Notes under the pieces: model-generated | Told to the model about the DNA's origin: nothing | The model's database searches: none | What the model saw: only the letters and a program-made list of their open reading frames with translations | From: Caulobacter sp. | Lineage (GTDB): Bacteria; Pseudomonadota; Alphaproteobacteria; Caulobacterales; Caulobacteraceae | Direction: 5' to 3' | Length of the DNA: 54,606 bases | NCBI GenBank assembly: GCA_030678995.1 | Contig: JAUXTQ010000025.1 | Location: forward strand, 1 to 54,606 | Shown here: one piece after another, positions 1 through 8,647 of the stretch | Numbering within the stretch: the first letter of the stretch is position 1 | Layout of the letters: every line of letters begins with the position of its first letter | Made by a program: the position numbers and the translations under genes

Positions 1-1214
1 CGCGCGGCATAGGTCTTGAGCCGCAATCCGTTGAGCCGGATGAAGCCCTCGGCATCGTGGTGGTCGTAGGCCACCGCGCCCTCCTCGAAGGTGACCAGAT
101 CCATCGAATAGAGCGAATAGGACGAGGTGCGGGCGACGACGTCGGCCGAGCCCTTGAAAAGCTTCACCGTCACCTCGCCGGTGACGAACTCCTGGCTCTT
201 GTCGATCAGCGCCTGCAGCATCTCGCGCTCCGGCGCATACCAGAAGCCGTTGTAGATGAGTTCGGCATATTTCGGCATCAGCTCATCCTTGAGATGCGCC
301 TGGCCGCGATCGAGGGTGATCGACTCGATGCCGCGGTGCGCCATGAGGAGAATGGTGCCGCCGGGGGTCTCGTAGACGCCGCGGCTCTTCATGCCGACGA
401 AGCGGTTCTCGACCAGGTCGAGCCGGCCGACGCCATTGTCGTGGCCGAGCCGGTTCAGCTCGGTCAGCAACGTCGCCGGGGACATGGCCACCCCGTCAAT
501 GGCCACCGGGTCGCCCTTGTCGAAATCGATGGTGAAGACCTGCGGCTTGTCCGGCGCGTCCTCGGGCGAAATCGTGCGCATGTGAACGAACTCGGGGGCC
601 TCGACCGCCGGATCCTCCAGCACCTTGCCCTCGGACGAGCTGTGCAGAAGGTTGGCATCGACGCTGAACGGCGCCTCGCCGCGCTTGTCCTTGGTGATCT
701 GGATCTGGTGCTTCTCGGCGAACTCCAGCAGGGCCTCGCGGGACTTGAAGTCCCATTCGCGCCAGGGGGCGATCACCGTGATGTCGGGCTCCAGGCCGTA
801 GTAGCCGAGCTCGAAGCGGACCTGGTCGTTGCCCTTGCCGGTAGCCCCGTGGCTGACCGCGTCGGCGCCGGTCTTGCGGGCGATCTCGATCTGCTTCTTG
901 GCGATCAGCGGCCGGGCGATGGAGGTGCCGAGCAGGTACTGGCCCTCGTAGACCGTGTTGGCGCGGAACATCGGGAAGACGTAGTCGCGGACGAACTCCT
1001 CGCGCACGTCCTCGATGAAGATGTTCTCCGGCTTGACCCCGGCGGCCAGGGCCTTGGCGCGCGCCGGCTCGATTTCCTCGCCCTGGCCCAGGTCGGCGGT
1101 GAAGGTGACGACCTCCGCCCCGTACTCGGTCTGCAGCCACTTGAGGATGATCGAGGTGTCGAGGCCGCCCGAATAGGCGAGGACGACCTTCTTGACGGAC
1201 TTCTGGGCGGGCAC
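1..1214 (-). CDS. argG: Argininosuccinate synthase, 3' end cut by window edge
   Basis: Cytoplasmic ATP-dependent ligase that joins citrulline and aspartate, the penultimate step of arginine synthesis. About 404 codons are visible before the window edge. The family is about 400-410 residues, so only the last few are probably missing. Residues 15-21 read SGGLDTS, the PP-loop of the family, and further on [15 protein letters not shown] is a family signature. There is no in-frame ATG near the N-terminus. I chose the GTG at 1214 because PAQKSVKK follows it directly before the first strand, and AGGA lies 9 nt upstream. A 61-bp gap separates it from the DUF1287 gene upstream on the same strand, so the two may be cotranscribed. 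Identification is firm; the start is fairly firm. Confidence 0.95.
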   Translation of the reverse strand, partial: MPAQKSVKKVVLAYSGGLDTSIILKWLQTEYGAEVVTFTADLGQGEEIEPARAKALAAGVKPENIFIEDVREEFVRDYVFPMFRANTVYEGQYLLGTSIARPLIAKKQIEIARKTGADAVSHGATGKGNDQVRFELGYYGLEPDITVIAPWREWDFKSREALLEFAEKHQIQITKDKRGEAPFSVDANLLHSSSEGKVLEDPAVEAPEFVHMRTISPEDAPDKPQVFTIDFDKGDPVAIDGVAMSPATLLTELNRLGHDNGVGRLDLVENRFVGMKSRGVYETPGGTILLMAHRGIESITLDRGQAHLKDELMPKYAELIYNGFWYAPEREMLQALIDKSQEFVTGEVTVKLFKGSADVVARTSSYSLYSMDLVTFEEGAVAYDHHDAEGFIRLNGLRLKTYAA

Positions 1215-1275
1215 GGGCGAGTATCCTGGGGAGTGGACAGAGAACGGCGCGTTCAAGGGCGCCGGGGGGCTCAGG

Positions 1276-1866
1276 TCAAGCCTGATCGGGACCGAAGCGG
1301 AATCGGCCGGTGTTGCGGGCGAACACCGGGATCGGCTCCACCCGCGTTCCGGCCCCGATGTTGTGCGCCACCAGGGGCTGGCCGAGGGCCGAGCGGCCGC
1401 CGGTGACGATAACGATATGCGGCAGGTTTCCGGGCAGGCGCTGGGTGACCAGGTCGCCGGCCTGCCAGGGCGCCGCCACCGGCCGCGCCGCGCCTCTGCG
1501 GGTCAGGAAGGTCTCCAGGTTGGGCACGCGGCGGTGGTCGATGTTGCTGTCTGGACGGGGCAGCCCCCAGGTCTTCGGATAGGCGGCGAAGGCGCGGCGC
1601 ATATCCTCGTGGACCAGCTTCTGCAGGTCGATGCCGAGGGCGGCGCGATAGGCGCGGATGACCACGTCGGTGCAGACGCCACGGTCGATCGGCACGTCGC
1701 CGCCGGGGTAGGGCAGGCGGACATAGGCGGGGTCGTAGAGGACGGTGCGGCCGACCTGCGCCTTCGCCGCGGCCACCAGCCGGGCGGGCCAGTCGGCGTC
1801 GGCGCGGGCAAGGCCCGGCGCGGCGACGAGCGGCAGGGCAGCCAGCAGGGCGCGGCGGTCGATCAT
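1276..1866 (-). CDS. DUF1287 family exported protein
   Basis: A 196-residue exported protein with an N-terminal signal ([20 protein letters not shown]; the paired arginines leave Sec or Tat open). The mature part matches my memory of the DUF1287 family: [16 protein letters not shown], then [14 protein letters not shown] with a conserved cysteine at residue 65, then a PHIVIV strand. The Cys and His placement resembles NlpC/P60-type papain folds, so a role in the envelope is plausible, but the substrate is unknown. It lies between argG and a small membrane protein on the same strand with gaps of 61 and 29 bp, so it may share a transcript with argG. Confidence 0.8.
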   Translation of the reverse strand: MIDRRALLAALPLVAAPGLARADADWPARLVAAAKAQVGRTVLYDPAYVRLPYPGGDVPIDRGVCTDVVIRAYRAALGIDLQKLVHEDMRRAFAAYPKTWGLPRPDSNIDHRRVPNLETFLTRRGAARPVAAPWQAGDLVTQRLPGNLPHIVIVTGGRSALGQPLVAHNIGAGTRVEPIPVFARNTGRFRFGPDQA

Positions 1867-1895
1867 GCCGGCAGGATGGCCGCCGGTTTGTGGCC

Positions 1896-2267
1896 TTATC
1901 GGGACGGGCCGAGCGCGCCCTCGGCCTCGAGGGTCGCCAGCGCGCGGCGGATCTGGCCCATGTGCAGGACCGCGATCAGCGGTGCGAGGGTGGCGCGGAC
2001 GCCGAGCGCGATCAGGGCGCCGTCAAGGTCAATGCCCGGCGCGCGGCTCTCGAACTTCAGCCAGACGCCGATGGCGAAGGCCAGCACCGGGACCAGCCAC
2101 AGGGCGGGCAGGCGGTGGGCGCGGGCGGACACGGCCCCGCCCTTCCAGGCTACCGGAACCTTCGTTTCAGCCGGGATGCGCTTCCAGGCGCCCCAGGACA
2201 GGGCGCTGATCAGCGCCAGGCCGAGGATCCAGAACACGTCGCCGGCGATGGAGAGGCCCTGGATCAT
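1896..2267 (-). CDS. Small hypothetical membrane protein
   Basis: About 123 residues with three hydrophobic stretches (about residues 1-22, 54-74 and 85-105), so probably an inner-membrane protein. I do not recognise the family. The frame stays open upstream, but the ATG at 2267 (MIQGLSIAG) is preferred because it puts the first membrane segment at the N-terminus. The kup stop codon is at 2272-2274, just 4 nt upstream, which implies translation from the kup transcript. The C-terminal half has AVLHMGQIRRALATLEAEG, probably cytoplasmic. Function unknown. Confidence 0.65.
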   Translation of the reverse strand: MIQGLSIAGDVFWILGLALISALSWGAWKRIPAETKVPVAWKGGAVSARAHRLPALWLVPVLAFAIGVWLKFESRAPGIDLDGALIALGVRATLAPLIAVLHMGQIRRALATLEAEGALGPSR

Positions 2268-2271
2268 CGGG

Positions 2272-4230
2272 TCAGACCGTGACCTGCGCGCCCAGCTCCA
2301 CCACACGGCCCGGCGGGATCTTGAAGAAGTCGGTCGGGTTGGCGGCGTTGCGCATGAGGAAGATGAACAGCTTGTCCTGCCACAGGGGCATGCCGCTGTG
2401 GGCCGAGGCGATCACTGAGCGGCGGCCGAGGAAGAAGCTCGTCGACATGATGTCGAACTTCAGCCCCTGCTGCTTGCGCAGCAGGGCGAAGGCCTTAGGC
2501 ACGTTGGGCGTTTCCATGAAGCCGTAGCTGATCACCAGCTTCTTGAAGTCGTCGTTGACCGGCTCGATCCTGACCCGGTCGGCCTCGCTGACCCGCGGGG
2601 TTTCGGCGGTGCGCACGGTGGCGATGACGTTCTTCTCGTGCAGCACCTTGTTGTGCTTGAGATTGTGCATCAGGGCCACCGGGGTCATGTCCGGGTCGCT
2701 GGTCAGGAAGATGGCCGTGCCGGGGGCGCGGTGCGGCGGCCGGGCCTTGAGGATCTCGATCAGGTCGGCCAGCGGCACCGAGTCTCGCCGTGACTTCTCG
2801 GTAAGGAGCTGGGCGCCCTTGGTCCAGGTCCACATGATCAGCACCAGCACGGCGCCGAACACCAGCGGCATCCAGGCGCCGTCGGGGATCTTCAGCAGAT
2901 TGGACGAGATGAAGGTCAGGTCGAGCAGGACCAGCGGCGTCAGAACCGCCAGGGTCGCCGGCCAACTCCATTTCCACGCCGCCTTGACGATGACGAAGGC
3001 CAGCAGGGTGTCGACGAACATCGAGCCGGTCACGGCGATGCCGTAGGCCGACGCCAGGGCGCTGGAGTTGCGGAAGCTGAACAGCAGGACCAGCACGCCG
3101 ATCATCAGCATGGTGTTGACCTGCGGCACATAGATCTGCCCGGCCTGGGTCTCGCTGGTGCGGCGAATGTCGATGCGCGGCAGCAGGCCCAGCTGCACCG
3201 CCTGTTGCGTCACCGAGAAGGCGCCGGTGATCACCGCCTGGCTGGCGATCACGCTGGCGCAGGCGGCCAGCGTCAGGATCGGCCAGTAGGCGAACTGGGG
3301 CACCATCTCCCAGAACGGATTATGGCGCGTCTCCGGGTGGGCCAGGATCATCGCGCCCTGTCCCAGGTAGTTCAGGGCCAGGCAGGGGAAGACCACCACC
3401 AGCCAGGAGGCGCGGATCGGCCCTTTGCCGAAGTGGCCCATGTCGGCGTAGAGCGCCTCTGCTCCGGTGACGACCAGGAAGACGCTGCCGAGGATGACGA
3501 AGCCGAGGAAGCCATTTTCCCACAGAAAGCGGGCCCCGTACCAGGGGTTGAAGGCCCAGAAGATCGACAGGTCGTCCTTGAGGTGAAACAGCCCCAGGCC
3601 GCCCAGCACCACGAACCACAGCAGGGTGATGGGGCCAAAGAACGCGGCGACCCGGTGGGTGCCGCGCGACTGGACCATGAACAGCGCCACCAGGACGCCG
3701 GCGGAGATCGGCAGAATGTAGGGCTCGACCCGCGAGCCCAGTCCCGGCGCATCTCGCAGGCCCTCCATCGCCGACAGTACCGTGATGGCCGGGGTGATGA
3801 CGCCGTCGCCATAGAACAGCGCCGCGCCCACCACGCCGAGGAAGAAGACCGCGGCCGAGCGTTTGCCGGTGGTCTTGGTCAGGGTGCGGCGCGCCAGGGC
3901 CATCAGGGCCAGGGTGCCGCCCTCGCCCTTGTTGTCGGCCCGCATCAACAGGATGACGTACTTCACCGTCACCACCAGGAACATCGCCCAGATCACCAGC
4001 GACACCACGCCCATCACGGCGAGTTCGGTGGCCCCGCCGCTTTTGGACTGGGCCAGCGCCTCGCGCATGGCATAGAGCGGGCTGGTGCCGATATCGCCGA
4101 AGACCACGCCGATCGAGCCGATCGCCAGGGCCAGGAAGCCCTGCGAGCCGTGCCCTTCGGAAGCGTGCGGGGAGGTGGTCGTCGGCGCCGCCGTTTGCGG
4201 AGCGGGCGCGCCAGGGGCCTCGGAAGCCAT
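2272..4230 (-). CDS. kup: Kup family low-affinity potassium transporter
   Basis: Inner-membrane K+ uptake protein of the KUP/HAK/KT family, 652 residues, the usual size. Residues around 40-54 read GVVFGDIGTSPLYA, the signature of the first membrane segment. About twelve hydrophobic segments fill residues 30-460, and a cytoplasmic domain of about 180 residues ends in RVVELGAQVTV. The start at 4230 has GGAGGG upstream in the minus strand. The gene is divergent from an Rrf2-type regulator at 4398, across a 167-bp gap that must hold both promoters. A small membrane protein follows 4 nt after the stop. Confidence 0.95.
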   Translation of the reverse strand: MASEAPGAPAPQTAAPTTTSPHASEGHGSQGFLALAIGSIGVVFGDIGTSPLYAMREALAQSKSGGATELAVMGVVSLVIWAMFLVVTVKYVILLMRADNKGEGGTLALMALARRTLTKTTGKRSAAVFFLGVVGAALFYGDGVITPAITVLSAMEGLRDAPGLGSRVEPYILPISAGVLVALFMVQSRGTHRVAAFFGPITLLWFVVLGGLGLFHLKDDLSIFWAFNPWYGARFLWENGFLGFVILGSVFLVVTGAEALYADMGHFGKGPIRASWLVVVFPCLALNYLGQGAMILAHPETRHNPFWEMVPQFAYWPILTLAACASVIASQAVITGAFSVTQQAVQLGLLPRIDIRRTSETQAGQIYVPQVNTMLMIGVLVLLFSFRNSSALASAYGIAVTGSMFVDTLLAFVIVKAAWKWSWPATLAVLTPLVLLDLTFISSNLLKIPDGAWMPLVFGAVLVLIMWTWTKGAQLLTEKSRRDSVPLADLIEILKARPPHRAPGTAIFLTSDPDMTPVALMHNLKHNKVLHEKNVIATVRTAETPRVSEADRVRIEPVNDDFKKLVISYGFMETPNVPKAFALLRKQQGLKFDIMSTSFFLGRRSVIASAHSGMPLWQDKLFIFLMRNAANPTDFFKIPPGRVVELGAQVTV

Positions 4231-4397
4231 CAGATCCCTCCGGGATCACGGCGGGAAAGCCCCGTCGCCTGGTCCCTTGCGAGTGCGGCGGCGGCGATAC
4301 ACCCAATCCGCAAGCGGTTCAATCGCATGTCTGACAACGCCATTCGACGAATTTCGTGGCGCGGGACCCTTGGCTTTCCTACCTTCGTCCTCCAGCC

Positions 4398-4820
4398 ATG
4401 TCAGACAGCCAGAAATTCCCCGTCGCGGCCCACGCCCTCGCCTATCTGGCGCACAAGGACGCGACGGCGGCCGGGCGGGCGATTTCCAGCGCCGAACTGG
4501 CCGCCTCCATGCCGACAAACCCGGTCGTGGTGCGGCGGGTGACGGCCATGCTGGCTCGCGCCGGGCTGATCGACACCCGCGCCGGCGCCGGCGGCGGGGC
4601 CTGGCTGAAGGTCGATCCGACGACCATCAGCCTGGACAGGGTGCTCAAGGCGGTCGGCGGCTGCACCCACCTGGGCGTCGCCCCGCCGGGGGCCAAGGGC
4701 TGTCCGGTGGGCGAGCTCATCCCCGAGGCCGTCAGCGCGGCCATCAAGGCGGCCGACGCCGCCGCCTCCGAGCGGCTGTCGCGGATCATGGTCGCCGATC
4801 TGCTCAAGGCTCCCGCCTGA
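4398..4820 (+). CDS. Rrf2 family transcriptional regulator
   Basis: A 140-residue winged-helix regulator. Residues 4-60 show the Rrf2 pattern: FPVAAHALAYLA, a helix-turn-helix with SSAELAASMPTNPVVVRRV, then LARAGLIDTRAGAGGGAWL. Only two cysteines (GGCTHLG and KGCPV) lie where IscR and NsrR have three Fe-S ligands, and they are 12 residues apart. A cluster is therefore doubtful, and the gene resembles the YwnA-like cluster-free branch. I use the ATG at 4398; upstream codons in the open frame have no family sequence. It is divergent from kup, a possible target, but no operator is clear. Confidence 0.85.
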   Translation: MSDSQKFPVAAHALAYLAHKDATAAGRAISSAELAASMPTNPVVVRRVTAMLARAGLIDTRAGAGGGAWLKVDPTTISLDRVLKAVGGCTHLGVAPPGAKGCPVGELIPEAVSAAIKAADAAASERLSRIMVADLLKAPA

Positions 4821-4951
4821 CAGCTGTCGTCAATTCTGTCGCGGCCGGCGACTCAGCGGACCGCGAACTGGCCCAGGCGGCCTGACGCCGCTTGACCGGG
4901 TCGGCGGGCGGGCCAATCTTGGGGTCCCAGTTCCTCGAAGGGTCCGCCCGC

Positions 4952-5752
4952 ATGGCTCGCCGCCTTGCGCTGGTGACCGGCGCCTCCGCCGGCATCGGCG
5001 CTGCTTTCGCCCGTATCTACGCCGGCCACGGCTACGACGTGGCCCTCACCGCCCGGCGGGCTGATCGCCTTGAGGCCCTGGCGGGTGAAATCCGCCTGCG
5101 GTTCGGGGTGGAGGCCATCGTCATTGCCGCCGACCTGGGCGAGGCGGGCGCGGTCGACGCGGTGCTGGCCCAGATCGAGGCCCATGGCCGGGTGGTCGAC
5201 GCCCTGATCAACAACGCCGGCTACGGCCTGCCCGGCGCCTATGCCGAAACCCAGTGGCCGGACCAGCGGTCCATGCTGCAGGTCATGCTGGTGGCCGTCT
5301 GCGAGCTGACCCACAAGGTCCTGCCGGGCATGGTCGAGCGGAAGTTCGGCCGCATCGTCAATGTCGCCTCCCTGGCGGGCCTGGCGCCCGGCTCTGCCGG
5401 CCACACCCTCTACGCGGCGACCAAGAGCTTCCTGGTCAAGTTCTCCCAGAGCCTGCACCTGGAGAACCAGGCCACGGGCGTGCACGTCAGCGCCCTGTGC
5501 CCGGGGTTCACCTTCTCCGAATTCCACGACGTCAACGCCACCCGGGCGCAGGTCAGCCAGGCGACCCCCGAATGGCTGTGGATGGGCGCCGATGAGGTCG
5601 CGGCCACGGGCTATGAGGCCGCCGAGGCCAACCGCCCGGTCTGCGTCACCGGCGCGCCCAACAAGGCCATCGCCGCCCTGGCCAAGGTGCTGCCCGACGA
5701 CTGGGGCCTGGCGCTGATGGCCAGCCAGGGCGGACGGTTCCGGAAAGTGTGA
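4952..5752 (+). CDS. Short-chain dehydrogenase/reductase (SDR)
   Basis: A 266-residue classical SDR oxidoreductase. TGASAGIGAAFA (from residue 9) is the Rossmann glycine motif, ALTARR follows strand 2 and suggests NADP preference, NNAGYG is the next motif, and the catalytic set is NVASLAG (Ser) with YAATK (Tyr and Lys). The C-terminal part (ALCPGFTFSEF) is that of the DltE/YqjQ-like group. The start is the ATG at 4952, placed directly before the first strand. The substrate cannot be read from sequence. The gene ends 12 nt before a paired palindromic repeat and faces the convergent MarC gene. Confidence 0.88.
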   Translation: MARRLALVTGASAGIGAAFARIYAGHGYDVALTARRADRLEALAGEIRLRFGVEAIVIAADLGEAGAVDAVLAQIEAHGRVVDALINNAGYGLPGAYAETQWPDQRSMLQVMLVAVCELTHKVLPGMVERKFGRIVNVASLAGLAPGSAGHTLYAATKSFLVKFSQSLHLENQATGVHVSALCPGFTFSEFHDVNATRAQVSQATPEWLWMGADEVAATGYEAAEANRPVCVTGAPNKAIAALAKVLPDDWGLALMASQGGRFRKV

Positions 5753-5760
5753 GTCTTGAT

Positions 5761-5869
5761 GCGCGGGGACATGCACTTCAGTGCGTGTCCCCTCTCTCAG
5801 ACGGCCGGCTGTCAATTGGGCGAGCGCGCGACAAATAGGGGACACGCACTGAAGTGCATGTCCCCGCGC
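5761..5869. repeat. Paired GGGACA/TGTCCC palindromes, convergent junction 1
   Basis: Two 28-bp units at 5765-5792 and 5838-5865 are exact reverse complements, and flanking GCGC extends each arm. Each unit is itself a near-perfect hairpin: GGGGACATGCAC, TTCA loop, GTGCGTGTCCCC, with a single T-G mismatch. The 45-bp centre contains no other element I can name. The pair sits between the convergent SDR and MarC genes, so a bidirectional terminator role is plausible. The first unit recurs identically at 16319-16346. Confidence 0.9.
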
Positions 5870-5876
5870 GGGCCTC

Positions 5877-6575
5877 CTACTTCTCCGCCGCGTACGGCGC
5901 CGAGACGTCGGTCTTGATGATCACGCCCCTGGCGGTGTCGGCGACGCCGATGATCACGAACTGCACCGCCATGGCGCAGAGGATCAGCCCCAGCACCCGC
6001 ACGATGATGGTCATGCCGATCCGGCCCAGCAGCTTCGAGATCAGGGGCGTCATCCAGAAGCAGATCATGGTCAGCAGCGACACCGCCGCGATCACCCCGA
6101 TGCCGGCAGCGAAGCCCTCGATGCCCAGTGTCTTCGCCTCGCTGGCGTAGATCACCACCGTCGAGATGGCCCCCGGGCCGATCAGCAGCGGCATGGCGAA
6201 GGGCACGATCAGCCGCTCGAACCGACGGCGGGCGTAGGCGCGCGGACCGGCGTCCTCGGTCCCCTCGGCCGCGTCGGCGAACATGGCGGTGAAGTCGTCC
6301 CGCGCCATCTCCAGTCCCATCAGGAACAGGATCACCCCGCCGGCGATGCGGAAGGCCGGCAGGGAGATGCCGAAGAACTCCAGCAGGGCCAGGCCGCTGA
6401 CGAAGAAGAAGCTCATGAACACGAAGGCGAACAGCGAGATGTAGACCGCCACCCAGCGGCGTCCCGCGGCGATGCCCCCCGCGGTGGCCGCGGCGAACAC
6501 CGGCACGTTGCCGATCGGGTCGAGCAGCGCGAACAGGGCGACGAAGAAGTTGACGGCGTATTCGGAGGCGGTCAT
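5877..6575 (-). CDS. MarC family integral membrane protein
   Basis: A 232-residue inner-membrane protein with about six hydrophobic segments. The N-terminal region FFVALFALLDPIGNVPVF and the middle PLLIGPGAISTVVIYA are characteristic of the MarC/YhgN family, whose transport function remains unproven. A charged loop (residues about 95-120, AEGTEDAGPRAYARRR) separates the two halves. The ATG at 6575 is divergent from pyrF across about 56 bp. The gene ends at a paired palindrome. Confidence 0.9.
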   Translation of the reverse strand: MTASEYAVNFFVALFALLDPIGNVPVFAAATAGGIAAGRRWVAVYISLFAFVFMSFFFVSGLALLEFFGISLPAFRIAGGVILFLMGLEMARDDFTAMFADAAEGTEDAGPRAYARRRFERLIVPFAMPLLIGPGAISTVVIYASEAKTLGIEGFAAGIGVIAAVSLLTMICFWMTPLISKLLGRIGMTIIVRVLGLILCAMAVQFVIIGVADTARGVIIKTDVSAPYAAEK

Positions 6576-6631
6576 GCAACCGTCTTAGCCCAAATCACGC
6601 TGTTTTGCGCCACCCGGCGCCTGGAGCCCGC

Positions 6632-7327
6632 ATGCCCGCCGATCCGCGCCTGATCATCGCCCTGGACCTGCCCGGTCGCGCCGAGGCCGAAGACATGGTC
6701 GAGACGCTGGGCGACCAGGTCAGCTTCTACAAGATCGGTCTGCAGATGCTGGCCGTCGGCGGCATGGACATGGCGCGCGACCTCAAGGCGCGGGGTCGCA
6801 AGGTGTTCCTCGACTGGAAGCTGCACGACATCGGCGCCACGGTCGAAAAGGCCACGGCGGCGATCGTCGGCGCCGGCGCCTGCGACCTGCTGACGGTCCA
6901 CGCCCAGCCCCAGGTGCTGGCGGCGGCGGTCAAGGGCCGCGGCGGCGACCGCCAGGCGAAGATCCTCGGGGTCACGGTGCTGACCAGCCTGTCGGGCCAG
7001 GATCTGGCGCAGATCGGCTACGGCATGGGCGTCGAACAGCTGGTCGAACGGCGCATCCGCCAGGCCGTCGACGCCGGCGCCGACGGGGTGGTGGCCAGCC
7101 CGCACGAGGCCGCCCTGGCGCGGCGGATCGGCGGCCCCGACTTCCTGGTGGTAACGCCGGGGGTGCGGCCGGACTGGGCCGGCAAGGACGACCAGGCCCG
7201 CGCGGCGACGCCGCTGGAGGCTCTGCAAAGCGGCGCCAGTCATCTGGTTGTGGGACGGCCCGTCACGGCGGCGGCGGATCCGCGGGACGCCGCCCGGCGG
7301 ATCGCGGAGGAGATGTCAGCGGCTTAG
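6632..7327 (+). CDS. pyrF: Orotidine 5'-phosphate decarboxylase
   Basis: Last step of de novo UMP synthesis: decarboxylation of OMP in the cytoplasm. The protein is 231 residues, the normal size. FLDWKLHDIG carries the catalytic Asp-x-Lys-x-x-Asp tetrad region. VTVLTSLSGQDL and VVTPGVRP are the other family blocks, and the C-terminal GRPVTAAADP is the phosphate-binding loop. The ATG at 6632 is chosen over an upstream TTG because GGAG lies 5 nt before it and the protein begins directly with PADPRLIIALDLP. The TAG stop at 7325 is part of an inverted-repeat arm. Confidence 0.95.
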   Translation: MPADPRLIIALDLPGRAEAEDMVETLGDQVSFYKIGLQMLAVGGMDMARDLKARGRKVFLDWKLHDIGATVEKATAAIVGAGACDLLTVHAQPQVLAAAVKGRGGDRQAKILGVTVLTSLSGQDLAQIGYGMGVEQLVERRIRQAVDAGADGVVASPHEAALARRIGGPDFLVVTPGVRPDWAGKDDQARAATPLEALQSGASHLVVGRPVTAAADPRDAARRIAEEMSAA

Positions 7328-7395
7328 TGTGCTGGATTTGAAGTTCGCCTCATTGCCGGATCAAGCCGCGAGCGAACTTCGGAATCGGGACACTA
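7325..7395. repeat. Imperfect inverted repeat joining two convergent stop codons
   Basis: TAGTGT at 7325-7330 pairs with ACACTA at 7390-7395, and GAAGTTCGC at 7340-7348 pairs exactly with GCGAACTTC at 7372-7380. The sequence between these blocks on each side is partly complementary, giving arms of about 24 nt around a loop of about 23 nt. The outer ends are the TAG stops of pyrF (+) and of the Pro/Gly-rich gene (-). GAATC, a CcrM-type GANTC site, lies at 7382-7386. Likely a bidirectional terminator or a small mobile palindrome. Confidence 0.75.
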
Positions 7396-8229
7396 GTGGC
7401 AGCCGCAGCCGCGCTTGGGTGGGGGACGATGGCCGCCGGGCGGACGGCCGCCGCCGATGCGGACGGTGACCCGCGCGCTGGCACTCGCGCCGGCTGACGC
7501 GCTCGCGCCGGCATAGGCGTAGCCCCCGCCACCGCCGCCGCCGGAATAGACCACCTCGGGACCCACGCCGCCGCCGCCCCAGAAGAAGCTGTCGTTCAGC
7601 CGCACCTCGCCATAGCCCGGCGGGTAGGACGGCGGACAGGACGGCGCGGGCGGGTAGCCCGGCGGCGGATAGGATGCGCAGCAGCCGCCACAGGACGGCG
7701 GGGGCGTATAGGGCGGCGGCTGATAAGGTGGCGGTTGATACGGCGGCGGGGCCGGCGGCTGATACCCGCAGCAGGGTCCCCGCGCGTCCGCATACCGGGG
7801 CGATGAACCGGGTTGGGGCGACTGTTGCCGGGCATAGGCGTAGGCCCGCTCATATTCCTCGCCCGAAGCCTCATGCCATTGGCCGTACAAGTCCTCGACG
7901 AAGATCTGCGGACGGCCCTGGGGTTGCCCGTAGCCGCCGGTCTGGCCGTACCCGCCGCCGTAACCGTAGCCGCCGCAGGGATCAGGGCAGGCCGCCGGGG
8001 GCGGCGGCGGCGGGGGGGCCGGTTGCGGCGCGCGGGCGCAGCAGGTCTCAACCGTATAGTAGCCGTAGCCCTGCCCGGGCGCGGGCGCCGGCTGGCCGGG
8101 TGTCGAGGCGTAGCCATAGTCGGCCGGATAGGGGGCCGGGGGCGGAGGGTAGTCGTGGGCGGCCGCCGCGCGGGCGAGCACCAGCAAGGTGATCACCGCC
8201 GCCGACAGCCTGCCGATCCACTTCACCAT
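7393..8229 (-). CDS. Pro/Gly/Tyr/Cys-rich exported low-complexity protein
   Basis: A 278-residue protein of no family I recognise. Residues 1-24 (MVKWIGRLSAAVITLLVLAR plus alanines) form a signal peptide. The rest is low complexity: Tyr-Pro repeats (YQPPPYQPPPYTPPP), Gly-Tyr repeats (CGGYGYGGGYGQTGGYG), several cysteine pairs (CC, CGGCC, CGCH at the C-terminus), a Gly run, and a silk-like AGASASAGASASA stretch. One more ordered block, QIFVEDLYGQWHEASGEEYERAYAYA, lies in the middle. The ATG at 8229 has GGAGG at ideal spacing; an upstream TTG is less likely. Base composition fits the neighbours. A surface, matrix or metal-binding role is conceivable but unproven. Confidence 0.75.
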   Translation of the reverse strand: MVKWIGRLSAAVITLLVLARAAAAHDYPPPPAPYPADYGYASTPGQPAPAPGQGYGYYTVETCCARAPQPAPPPPPPPAACPDPCGGYGYGGGYGQTGGYGQPQGRPQIFVEDLYGQWHEASGEEYERAYAYARQQSPQPGSSPRYADARGPCCGYQPPAPPPYQPPPYQPPPYTPPPSCGGCCASYPPPGYPPAPSCPPSYPPGYGEVRLNDSFFWGGGGVGPEVVYSGGGGGGGYAYAGASASAGASASARVTVRIGGGRPPGGHRPPPKRGCGCH

Positions 8230-8288
8230 GGCCGCCTCCAAGCGCCGTGAAGGGACAAGCCTAGGTCGGCGGCGGCATGGCGGCGAAC

Positions 8289-8309
8289 CCTTGCCCCTGA
8301 GGGGCGAAG
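8289..8309. terminator. Short hairpin between two minus-strand genes
   Basis: CTTGCCCC, TGA loop, GGGGCGAAG forms a compact stem in the 111-bp gap between the SDHAF4-like gene and the downstream Pro/Gly-rich gene, both on the minus strand. There is no U-run, so a termination role is only suggestive. Confidence 0.35.
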
Positions 8310-8340
8310 GCGGCGTGGTTAAACTTCGCGCCGGGCGGCC

Positions 8341-8550
8341 CTAAAAGTCGCTGGCCAGGCCCTTGCGCTCCCAGTCGCCGTAGCGCGTGGGCTCAAGCCC
8401 GGCCGGCCCGCCTTCCTCCCGCGGCAGGTCGGCGGGCGGACCGGCGGCGCGGCGCGCGGCGGCCTCCTCCAGCGCCCGGCGGGCCGCGGGGGCGAGGACC
8501 TTGTCGGGATTGGCGCCCGGCGGCAGGTCGCCATTCTGATCGTTTTCCAT
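8341..8550 (-). CDS. SDHAF4-like (DUF1674) succinate dehydrogenase assembly protein
   Basis: A 69-residue protein ending in GLEPTRYGDWERKGLASDF, the hallmark C-terminus of the DUF1674/SDHAF4 family. In eukaryotes this family binds the flavinylated SdhA subunit before complex II assembly, and alphaproteobacteria have the same family. The N-terminal part (NPDKVLAPAARRALEEAAARRAA) is a charged helix. The ATG at 8550 is preferred over a TTG two codons upstream. It is divergent from the tandem membrane-protein genes at 8648. No sdh gene is in the window, so the link to SdhA rests on the family alone. Confidence 0.85.
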   Translation of the reverse strand: MENDQNGDLPPGANPDKVLAPAARRALEEAAARRAAGPPADLPREEGGPAGLEPTRYGDWERKGLASDF

Positions 8551-8647
8551 GGACAAGTTTTAACAGAACTCCGGCTTGCGAACAGTGATTGGCGGTGGTT
8601 TACGGCGCGGCCCAAGCAAACAAAACCAAAACGGGAGCATTACAACT

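Noticed and set aside
7400..8100. A CRISPR-like repeat array in the repetitive GGCGGCGG sequence
   Set aside because: The repeats are codon-level Pro/Gly/Tyr repeats of irregular spacing inside one coding frame; there are no unique spacers of constant length and no cas genes.
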